Below, piece after piece: positions 1 to 5,669 of a stretch of 12,369 nt of DNA. A program made the position numbers and the translations under genes. Every line of letters starts with the position of its first letter. The stretch's first letter is position 1. The DNA is from an uncultured Bacilli bacterium. Lineage in GTDB: Bacteria > Bacillota_I > Bacilli_A > RF39 > UBA660. Under the pieces are notes generated by a model. That model saw only the letters and a program-made list of their open reading frames with translations. It did not search any database and was not told the origin of the DNA. The DNA is taken from contig CANRHY010000015.1 of the NCBI GenBank assembly GCA_947630515.1, positions 1 to 12,369 of the forward strand, in the 5' to 3' direction.

Positions 1-71
1 GAACTCTCGCGCCAGTTTCCCGACCTACACCCTTAGCAGGGGCGCCTCTTCAGCCTCTTGAGTATGTCTCC
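1..71 (-). tRNA. tRNA-Ser(GCU), 3' end cut by window edge
   Basis: Read on the minus strand, the molecule starts with the acceptor strand GGAGACA (65-71), followed by a D arm with the GG pair. The five-pair anticodon stem CGCCC/GGGUG encloses the seven-base loop CUGCUAA (33-39), with anticodon GCU at 35-37, which reads AGC/AGU serine codons. A long class II variable arm follows, as expected for tRNA-Ser, and the T-arm sequence GAGAGTTC reaches the window edge. About 71 bases of an expected 90 or so are visible, so the 3' acceptor strand and CCA status cannot be checked. The 5' end is fixed by the acceptor strand. A strong promoter lies just upstream. Confidence 0.93.
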
Positions 72-93
72 ATAATAATTGCCTGACTACTAA

Positions 94-122
94 ATAATAC
101 CTTATTTTTGCTTTATTGTCAA
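94..122 (-). promoter_or_regulatory. Housekeeping promoter of tRNA-Ser
   Basis: TTGACA (117-122) and TATTAT (94-99) are separated by exactly 17 bases on the minus strand: a full consensus -35 and a near-consensus -10. Transcription would start near 87, leaving a leader of about 16 bases before the tRNA 5' end at 71. The -35 box lies only nine bases after the stop codon of the Smr-domain gene, and no terminator is visible between them, so read-through from that gene into the tRNA is also possible. Confidence 0.8.
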
Positions 123-131
123 TTATTTTTC

Positions 132-398
132 TTAATTTTTTAGTGTTACTATAGTTAGGCCATCATTAAAGTTATCTTGTTTAAATGTTTCTACTCTTTT
201 GTCTTTTTTTAAAAATTTATGAACTTCTTCTTTTAGTATACCCGTACCTTTTCCATGTATTACTACTATTTTATAATTTTTTAGTTTTATGTTATCAGTT
301 ATAAATTCACGAGTTTTAATAATAGCTGTTATTCTATCTAAGCCATGTAAATCTACACTTGGTAATATATTTAAAAATGGGTCATCTGTTCTTTTCAT
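132..398 (-). CDS. Stand-alone Smr-domain protein
   Basis: This 88-residue protein consists almost entirely of one Smr (small MutS-related) domain. The two family hallmarks are visible: the DLHG motif at about residues 16-19, and the glycine-rich HGKGTG followed by ILK at about residues 48-56. The ending NDGLTIVTL matches the last strand of the family. Smr domains occur at the C-terminus of MutS2 and as free proteins; family members bind or nick branched DNA or cleave RNA, and recent work on bacterial homologues concerns collided ribosomes. Which applies here cannot be told. No other MutS2 domain is present, so this is not a MutS2 fragment with visible remains. The start codon lies inside the upstream kinase gene (17-base overlap), with a GAGGT site about 11 bases ahead, indicating translational coupling. 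No terminator is seen downstream. Confidence 0.85.
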   Translation of the reverse strand: MKRTDDPFLNILPSVDLHGLDRITAIIKTREFITDNIKLKNYKIVVIHGKGTGILKEEVHKFLKKDKRVETFKQDNFNDGLTIVTLKN

Positions 399-1281
399 AA
401 ATTCTATGTACCTCTTCTACTTCTGGAATACTTATTGCAGAGCCTTGTTTTTTTACTGATAATCCTGCAGCAATGTTAGCAATTTTTAGGCATTTTTCTA
501 ATGGTAAGTTTTTAGATAGTCCATATACAAATGCCCCGTGGAATATGTCTCCTGCACCTGTTGTGTCTACTGCTTTTACTTTTAATGCACTCATAAGCTT
601 TATTTTATTATCTAACTTATAAAGGCAACCCTTTTCTTCACTTGTTATTATTACTTGTCCGTTATATATTTCATTCATTTTATTTAATATATTTTTTAGT
701 GTACTTGGGTTATTATAGTCTATTTTAATTTTAGTAGTAATTTCAGCAAATTCTTTAGAACATATAATGTAATCAGATACTTTTGCTAGTAATATAGTAG
801 ATTTTGTTAGTTTTCCTGCGTCTATTACTTTTATTGCGTTTGGAAATTTAGTAATTGCGTCTTTACTTAATTCATAGTGTTCTGCGTCCATTAGTATTAT
901 GTCTGGAGTTATAGTTATTTCTTTATTTGGTTTTTCATTATAATCATCTAGTTTGTTAAATAATGTACGAGAAGCATTATTTTTATTTATTATTATGAAA
1001 GTTTTTGTTGTTTGTACGTTTTCGTCTACTTGTACGTAATCTGTTTTTACGTTATTTTCTTTTAAGGATTTTAGTATTTTAAGTCCTTCTTCATCTTTAC
1101 CTATTAAGCCTTCATAATACGTATTTACTCCCCATTTACCTAATAGTAAACTTGCAGTTAATGCAGGTCCTCCAGGGGATTCAATCATTTCTTTTAGTCT
1201 ATATTTTTCATTTTCTTTTGGAAAGCCATAAGTATACATACTTATATCCATACTAGCATGCCCGATACATAATACTATCAT
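382..1281 (-). CDS. PfkB/ribokinase-family kinase, substrate unknown
   Basis: This 299-residue protein has normal length for the PfkB family, which transfers phosphate from ATP to a sugar, nucleoside or related alcohol in the cytoplasm. The N-terminal strand CIGHASMD, the substrate-side glycine pair SPGGPA (about 36-40) and the C-terminal signature DTTGAGD (239-245) are all present. Asp245 is the expected catalytic base and GAG forms the anion hole. The phrase YIICSKEFAE (171-180) is a typical PfkB core segment. Substrate-deciding residues cannot be assigned from sequence alone; ribose, fructose-type sugars or a nucleoside are all possible. The ribosome binding site is weak (AAGGG about 12 bases upstream), but the start matches the family N-terminus. 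The gene ends in TGA and overlaps the Smr-domain gene. It probably has its own promoter, since a hairpin separates it from the thiI unit. Confidence 0.88.
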   Translation of the reverse strand: MIVLCIGHASMDISMYTYGFPKENEKYRLKEMIESPGGPALTASLLLGKWGVNTYYEGLIGKDEEGLKILKSLKENNVKTDYVQVDENVQTTKTFIIINKNNASRTLFNKLDDYNEKPNKEITITPDIILMDAEHYELSKDAITKFPNAIKVIDAGKLTKSTILLAKVSDYIICSKEFAEITTKIKIDYNNPSTLKNILNKMNEIYNGQVIITSEEKGCLYKLDNKIKLMSALKVKAVDTTGAGDIFHGAFVYGLSKNLPLEKCLKIANIAAGLSVKKQGSAISIPEVEEVHRIYEKNR

Positions 1282-1313
1282 AATTACTACTGCCCTTTCT
1301 TATTCCTATATAC

Positions 1314-1342
1314 ATTTTATCAAATTTCTTATTAAAAGTCCA
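1314..1342 (-). promoter_or_regulatory. Probable promoter of the kinase-Smr pair
   Basis: TGGACT (1337-1342; four of six consensus bases) and TAAAAT (1314-1319; five of six) are spaced 17 bases apart, about 33 bases upstream of the kinase start. The site lies directly downstream of the hairpin ending the thiI side, which makes a new transcript start plausible. The match is moderate and the region is AT-rich, so a chance hit cannot be excluded. Confidence 0.5.
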
Positions 1343-1349
1343 TTAAAGC

Positions 1350-1382
1350 AAAATAAAATGTGTAACTCACACATTTTATTTT
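1350..1382 (-). terminator. AT-rich hairpin, probable terminator of the thiI unit
   Basis: A perfect 14-bp stem (1350-1363 with 1369-1382) encloses a five-base loop. The outer pairs are A-T and the inner pairs are TGTGT/ACACA. On the minus strand the 3' arm itself is T-rich (ATTTTATTTT) and continues into GCTTT, so the U-tract is mostly inside the stem. It overlaps the stop codon of the 34-residue small ORF. The symmetrical A and T outer arms mean it could work in both directions. The low GC content of the stem lowers certainty. Confidence 0.6.
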
Positions 1383-1485
1383 ATTTGAATCTAATTGTTT
1401 TGTGGTAATTATTTTGTAATTTGTCTTTGTCTTTTATATTTTCTTGTAATTCAGATTTCATACTTTCTATTTTTGGATTATTCAT
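1381..1485 (-). CDS. Small ORF, 34 residues, unknown
   Basis: An ATG at 1483-1485 opens a 34-codon frame with a ribosome binding site GTAGGTG whose AGGTG core ends five bases ahead. The product begins MNNPKIESMK, is highly charged and rich in Lys, Asn, Gln and Asp, has no hydrophobic stretch, and would be a soluble, possibly helical or disordered peptide. No family is recognised. It lies between thiI and the kinase gene on the same strand, and its stop codon sits in the base of the terminator-like hairpin, so it would be the last gene of the RNase J-nifZ-thiI transcript. Support comes from the ribosome binding site, the position and the filling of an otherwise empty gap. Against it are the short length and the AT-rich sequence, in which such frames arise by chance. 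Confidence 0.45.
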   Translation of the reverse strand: MNNPKIESMKSELQENIKDKDKLQNNYHKTIRFK

Positions 1486-1490
1486 ATATT

Positions 1491-1514
1491 CACCTACTTT
1501 TATTATATGTAGGT
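1491..1514 (-). promoter_or_regulatory. Hairpin that could mask the small ORF's ribosome binding site
   Basis: On the minus strand ACCTAC (1509-1514) pairs perfectly with GTAGGT (1492-1497) across an 11-base AT-only loop. The 3' arm is the ribosome binding site of the 34-residue ORF, so folding would hide it. No U-tract follows, so it does not look like a terminator. A six-pair stem with a long loop is only marginally stable. Confidence 0.4.
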
Positions 1515-1531
1515 TTAATTTATTTTATTCC

Positions 1532-2707
1532 TTATAGTAAATCATTAAATTCTTCTTTTTCTGTTAAGTCTATTTTTATTATGTTTTCTAGTGCTTCTTC
1601 TATTAGGTCAAAATTAAATTTTTCTTCTTCTTTTAAAGCAACAGAAATGTGAGGATTTATTACTGGGTGAGGTGGTACAAATACTGTGCAGCAGTCCATA
1701 TATGGAAGTATACTTATTTCATAGCTTCCTATTTTTTTAGCTATGTCTATTATTTCAAGTTTGTCAAAGGCAGCAAGTGGTCTTATTATAGGAAAAGATG
1801 TTACGTCATTTACTACTTTCATACTTGTTAGGGTTTGAGAGGCAACTTGTCCAATAGACTCACCATTTACTATAGCATTTGCTTTTATTATTTTAGCAAA
1901 CTTAGTAGCAATTCTATACATCATTCTTCTCATTATTGTAATCATGTATGTATTATCCATATTTTTATAGATAGACTCTTGTATTTTAGTAAATGGTACT
2001 ACATATATAGAACCAGTGTTACCATATTCTTTTAGTATTTTAGCAAGTTTTATTACTTTGTCTCTTGCTTCTAAGCTAGTGTGAGGTAGACTTTCAAAAT
2101 AGAGAAAATCAAGTTTTACTCCTCTTTTCATTGTAAGAAAACCTGCGACTATGCTATCAAGCCCACCACTTAACATAAGTAGAGCTTTACCTAAAGTGCC
2201 TGTAGGGTAACCTCCCATTCCTTTTAAAGTTTCACCATAAATATAAATACCTTCTTGTCTTATTTCTATGTTAACTGTTATTTCTGGGGCGTGTACATTT
2301 ACTTTTAGTCCTTTTATGTTTTTAAGTAAATAAGCACCTACTTTTCTACTTAACTCCATACTGTTAATAGGAAATGTTTTATCACTTCTATTAGTTACTA
2401 CTTTAAATGTTTTATTTTCATTTATTACATAAGATGATAAGGTATTTATTTCACTTTCATCTTTTTCAGTTGTAAAATAACATAAACAAACTCCATGTAT
2501 ACCAAATATTTTAGTTAAAGAGTTCATACACTTATCAATGTTTTCTTCTTTAGTTTCTATAAACATTCTATAGTAATCTTTTGTTATTTTTATGTCTATA
2601 TCAGTAAGAGAGGTTAGTATGTTTTTTTCTAGAGTTTCAATAAAGAAATTTCTATTACATTTTTTAGTTGTAAGTTCTGCATATTTTACCATTATTATTT
2701 TTTTCAT
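1532..2707 (-). CDS. thiI: tRNA 4-thiouridine synthase ThiI (no rhodanese domain)
   Basis: ThiI adenylates uridine 8 of tRNA and replaces the oxygen with sulfur to make 4-thiouridine; in some bacteria it also serves thiazole synthesis. The 391 residues show an N-terminal ferredoxin-like part (about 1-60), a THUMP RNA-binding domain (about 60-165, ending near TLKGMGGYPTG), and the ATP-pyrophosphatase domain with the PP-loop SGGLDS at 180-185 and GESIGQVASQTL at about 282-293. The pair Cys339-Cys340 in PYMDCC matches the conserved catalytic cysteine region. The C-terminal rhodanese domain of the E. coli enzyme is missing; this is the Bacillus-type short form, which takes persulfide sulfur directly from a partner desulfurase. 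That partner is encoded two bases upstream, and the AGGGG ribosome binding site lies at the end of its gene. Confidence 0.95.
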   Translation of the reverse strand: MKKIIMVKYAELTTKKCNRNFFIETLEKNILTSLTDIDIKITKDYYRMFIETKEENIDKCMNSLTKIFGIHGVCLCYFTTEKDESEINTLSSYVINENKTFKVVTNRSDKTFPINSMELSRKVGAYLLKNIKGLKVNVHAPEITVNIEIRQEGIYIYGETLKGMGGYPTGTLGKALLMLSGGLDSIVAGFLTMKRGVKLDFLYFESLPHTSLEARDKVIKLAKILKEYGNTGSIYVVPFTKIQESIYKNMDNTYMITIMRRMMYRIATKFAKIIKANAIVNGESIGQVASQTLTSMKVVNDVTSFPIIRPLAAFDKLEIIDIAKKIGSYEISILPYMDCCTVFVPPHPVINPHISVALKEEEKFNFDLIEEALENIIKIDLTEKEEFNDLL

Positions 2708-2709
2708 AG

Positions 2710-3834
2710 TTACCCCTTTAATGTTAAATCTTTATAAGTTTTTTTAAATACTTCTATAAATTTTTCTATTTCTTCTTTAGTAGTAAAGTGACTTATACTT
2801 ATTCTTATACTTGTTGTACTTATTTTTGAGTCTTTATATACTTCTTTTAGTACTGTACTTTCATCTAGGCTAGAGCAAGCTGTTTTGGTACTTATGTATA
2901 TTCCTTCTTTTTCTAAAGCATGGACGAAAGTTTCACTTTTTATTTTCATTAGACTTAAGTTAAAGATATGAGGAACACATAAGTCATTAGAGTTAATGTG
3001 TATGTCACTACTAAGTAAGCCTTCTTTTAACATTTTATTTAGTTTTGTTACTTTTTTTATGTTATCTTCTAAGGTTTCTGTACATATACGCATTGCTTTT
3101 GAAAAACTTACTATTAAAGGTAGTGCTGGTGTTCCACCCCTATAAGGGGCATTGTTTGTTAAACCATAAATAAGTGGCGTAAAGTTTATACCAGTCTTTT
3201 TGTAAAGTAAGCCTATCCCCTTTGGAGCATATATTTTGTGTGAAGAAAAACTTGCTAAGTCAACACTTTCTAAGTTTATTTTCATTTTGCCTAGGGCTTG
3301 TGTCATATCACTATGTAGTATTACATTTTTATTTTTTTTGTTTATTATTTGTCTTATTGTTTTAAGTGGAGACTTATATCCTACTTCACTATTTACTGCA
3401 CATATACTTATTAGTATAGTGTCTTTTCTTATTAAGTTTTCTAGTTCTTGTAAGTTTATGCTTCCATCTATATTTAATGGGCAGTATGAAACTTCAAAGC
3501 CCTCACTTTCTAGAAAGCTAAATGCTTCTAATATGCTTTTATGTTCAAGACGAGTTGTTATTAAGTGGCGACCCCTGTTTTTATAGTAGTGGGCAGCACC
3601 AATAATAGCAGTGCTATTTGATTCACTTGCGCCTGAGGTGAAAACTATTTCATTAAAGTTACAGCCTAGACATGAGGCTATTTGTTTTGTAGCTTTAAGC
3701 ATTAGTTCTTTTGACTTTACGCCTAGATTATGTATAGAGTTTACATTTCCTATATATTCTTTTGTCGCTTTTATATATGAATCTAGTACTGTATCTAATA
3801 CTGGAGTAGTCGCAGAATAATCTAAATATATCAC
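2710..3834 (-). CDS. nifZ: Cysteine desulfurase, NifZ/NifS-type, partner of ThiI
   Basis: This PLP enzyme takes sulfur from L-cysteine as an enzyme-bound persulfide and releases alanine. The 374-residue length is typical of the IscS/NifS fold. Visible motifs are LDYSATTP near the N-terminus (3-11), TSGASESN (66-73), His99 in the EHKS motif stacking over PLP, HSDMTQ (174-179) with Asp176 and Gln179, and SSHK with Lys200 as the PLP-binding lysine. Arg232 lies in RGGTPA, and Cys320 in KTACSS is the persulfide-carrying cysteine. The adjacency to rhodanese-less thiI matches the nifZ-thiI pair of Bacillus subtilis, so the inferred job is sulfur supply to tRNA 4-thiouridine rather than general Fe-S cluster assembly. 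An IscS-like general role cannot be excluded. The start is GTG, chosen because a very strong ribosome binding site precedes it and MIYLDYSATT is the family N-terminus. Confidence 0.92.
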   Translation of the reverse strand: MIYLDYSATTPVLDTVLDSYIKATKEYIGNVNSIHNLGVKSKELMLKATKQIASCLGCNFNEIVFTSGASESNSTAIIGAAHYYKNRGRHLITTRLEHKSILEAFSFLESEGFEVSYCPLNIDGSINLQELENLIRKDTILISICAVNSEVGYKSPLKTIRQIINKKNKNVILHSDMTQALGKMKINLESVDLASFSSHKIYAPKGIGLLYKKTGINFTPLIYGLTNNAPYRGGTPALPLIVSFSKAMRICTETLEDNIKKVTKLNKMLKEGLLSSDIHINSNDLCVPHIFNLSLMKIKSETFVHALEKEGIYISTKTACSSLDESTVLKEVYKDSKISTTSIRISISHFTTKEEIEKFIEVFKKTYKDLTLKG

Positions 3835-3838
3835 GAGT

Positions 3839-3846
3839 ACCTCCTT
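3839..3846 (-). promoter_or_regulatory. Strong ribosome binding site fixing the GTG start of nifZ
   Basis: AAGGAGGT on the minus strand, with the GGAGG core five bases before the GTG codon at 3832-3834. Its first two bases overlap the TAA stop codon of the upstream RNase J-like gene (3845-3847), so ribosomes finishing that gene would sit on this site, which favours coupled translation. Confidence 0.85.
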
Positions 3847-5494
3847 ACATTTCTTGTAAAACTGTTAGTATTACTGGTTTACTTTCTGTTAATTTATAAA
3901 GATATGAACCTATTTCTTCTCTTATGTCTGTTCTTATTTTTGCATAATCTGCATATCTTCCATTATGTGTGTTGTTTTTTATTATTTCTATACTTTTTGA
4001 TTTTATTTCTTCTATTAAATCTAAGTTTTCTTTTACGTAGATAAATCCTCTTGTTAATACTTCTGGACCATTTATTAGAGTTTTGTGTTTTTTATTTACA
4101 GTAGCGCATATTAGTATTAAGCCATTGTTTCCTAACATTTCTCTGTCTTTTAGTACTAACTCACCTACATCTGAAGAAGATTTTCCATCTATTAGGACGT
4201 CATCTACAAAGATGTGATTAAAGTTTTCTTTTAACTCTCCATCAACAAATTCAGCAATATAACCATTTTCTTTTAGTATTATGTTTTCTTTTTTTACTCC
4301 TACTTCTTCTGCTAAGCGAGCATTTCTTACTAGGTAGCGGTACTCACCTTTTATTGGCATATAGTATTTTGGATTAAAGATTTTTACCATAAGCATTAAG
4401 TCTTCACTACTTGCATGAAGTCTTACACTTTTGTTTTTAGGAACATCAAATATACTAGCGCCTTTCATAGCTATATCATTTTTTAGTTTTACACTTGTTA
4501 GTTCATTTGCATCATAACTAGGGTCAGCAAAACATATTGAGTCTGTACTTTCAAGAGTTACAAATTTATCGTAACCGTTTACTATTCTTGATAAGTTATA
4601 GTAAGGCATTTCTCTATCATTACTTACAAATATGCAAGCGTCTTTATCTCTTAAGTTAGATAAGTCTCCAATAGTGCCTGCTGGGACGCTTAAGTATCCT
4701 TCTTTTATAGCCATGTCTACTATGTTATGTAAGTATTTACCCATTATTACTACTTTTCTTCCTGTTCCTTTTATAGCGTCAAATATATTTTGCATAGTAA
4801 GTATGTGAAGAGGAAGCATGCTAAATATTATTCTTCCTTCACTTTTTTCTACTACACTTCTAAAGTATTTGTCAAGTTTATGATTAGGGCTAGTAAATCC
4901 TGGTTTTTCAGAGAATACACTTTCGTTCATTAAAAGTAGTACTCCTTGTTTACCAATGTATGCAAGACGACCTAAGTCCATATCATAAAATCCTTTCATA
5001 GATGCATCTACTACATAATCAGCCATGTAAACTATGCTTCCATGTTTAGTATTAAGAGCATATCCTACTGCTTCTGGGGCTGAGTGAGTTACACTAAATG
5101 GGAATATACTGAAGTCTTTAAAGTCTATTTTTTTATGTGGTTTTATTACGTGTAAATTCTTGATTTTTACTTCACTTTCTTCGCTTTCTATTTCTATTAC
5201 TTTACTTGCATAGTTAGTTGCGTATACGTTTATTTCAGGTATTGCGCTTACAAGTTCATTTAGTGAACCTATATTTTCATAGTGAGCATGACTAATAAAT
5301 ACACCTACTATTCTATCTTTATTTTCTACTAGATATGAAAAATCTGGTATTATGTAGTCTACTCCATACATTTTTTCTCCTGCATATTTGAGTCCGCAGT
5401 CGAAGATTATTATTTTTTCATTATATTCAACTATATATAAATTTTTCCCGTTTTCGTTTAGTCCTCCAAGAGAAAATACTTTTATGTCTTCCAT
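3845..5494 (-). CDS. rnjB: RNase J2-like metallo-beta-lactamase/beta-CASP protein, degenerate active site
   Basis: The 549 residues align along the whole RNase J architecture: beta-lactamase core (about 1-190), beta-CASP insert (about 210-350), second core part, and C-terminal domain (about 430-549, with INGPEVLTRGFIYV). RNase J is a 5'-3' exonuclease and endonuclease of mRNA decay and rRNA maturation, acting as a J1/J2 complex in Bacilli. The metal-binding motif HxHxDH of active enzymes reads HAHYEN (69-74), the HxHxEN form known to me from B. subtilis J2. Further losses are visible: the GSQGEP-like loop is NDREMP (292-297), the HxSGHGS phosphate-binding loop is shortened to HASSED (360-365), and the PVHGEYR histidine is Lys382. 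His137 and Asp159 remain. It is therefore probably a non-catalytic or weak subunit partnering an active RNase J encoded elsewhere. The start is fixed by AAGGAGG six bases upstream of ATG. It heads the nifZ-thiI unit. Confidence 0.9.
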   Translation of the reverse strand: MEDIKVFSLGGLNENGKNLYIVEYNEKIIIFDCGLKYAGEKMYGVDYIIPDFSYLVENKDRIVGVFISHAHYENIGSLNELVSAIPEINVYATNYASKVIEIESEESEVKIKNLHVIKPHKKIDFKDFSIFPFSVTHSAPEAVGYALNTKHGSIVYMADYVVDASMKGFYDMDLGRLAYIGKQGVLLLMNESVFSEKPGFTSPNHKLDKYFRSVVEKSEGRIIFSMLPLHILTMQNIFDAIKGTGRKVVIMGKYLHNIVDMAIKEGYLSVPAGTIGDLSNLRDKDACIFVSNDREMPYYNLSRIVNGYDKFVTLESTDSICFADPSYDANELTSVKLKNDIAMKGASIFDVPKNKSVRLHASSEDLMLMVKIFNPKYYMPIKGEYRYLVRNARLAEEVGVKKENIILKENGYIAEFVDGELKENFNHIFVDDVLIDGKSSSDVGELVLKDREMLGNNGLILICATVNKKHKTLINGPEVLTRGFIYVKENLDLIEEIKSKSIEIIKNNTHNGRYADYAKIRTDIREEIGSYLYKLTESKPVILTVLQEM

Positions 5495-5605
5495 TATAAT
5501 CCTCCTTTTTAAAAATTATTATTAATTAAATTTTTTCACAAAATAAAATTATTTCACTTATTTTTTATTCTTTTTAAGTAATAATAGTTTTTTCTCTTGA
5601 TATAA

Positions 5606-5634
5606 ATAATACCATAATTTACGGCTTTAGTCAA
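5606..5634 (-). promoter_or_regulatory. Promoter of the RNase J-nifZ-thiI unit
   Basis: TTGACT (5629-5634) and TATTAT (5606-5611) with 17-base spacing on the minus strand. The -10 context GGTATTATTTA is the same as in the tRNA-Ser promoter of this window. Transcription would start near 5599, giving an AT-rich leader of about 105 bases in which I see no riboswitch, T-box or small ORF. The -35 lies two bases beyond the T-tract of the preceding terminator. Confidence 0.8.
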
Positions 5635-5636
5635 TT

Positions 5637-5669
5637 AAAAAAAGTAACACACTTTATTTAGCGTGTTAC
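5637..5669 (-). terminator. Rho-independent terminator of the vWA gene
   Basis: On the minus strand GTAACAC (5663-5669) pairs with GTGTTAC (5644-5650), with one further C-G pair beyond an A-C mismatch, followed at once by seven T (5637-5643). The stop codon of the vWA gene (5658-5660) lies in the loop. Confidence 0.9.

Noticed and set aside
382..398. Possibility that TGA codes for tryptophan (code 4), which would extend the kinase past its TGA stop.
   Set aside because: Family length fits termination at TGA, Trp is encoded by TGG in rpoC, and the long genes contain no in-frame TGA.
1499..1507. TATAAT-like sequence in the hairpin loop upstream of the small ORF, as a -10 box.
   Set aside because: No acceptable -35 hexamer at 16-18 bases upstream, and the region is AT-rich enough for a chance match.
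3236..3586. Plus-strand open frame of 116 codons opposite the cysteine desulfurase gene.
   Set aside because: It is antisense to a gene with complete catalytic motifs, has no recognisable domain, and is typical of a codon-bias shadow, as are the other plus-strand frames opposite rpoB, rpoC, thiI and the RNase J-like gene.
5495..5599. Riboswitch, T-box or attenuator in the leader of the RNase J-nifZ-thiI unit.
   Set aside because: The leader is almost pure A/T with no stable stem, no T-box GGTGG-like element and no terminator/antiterminator pair.
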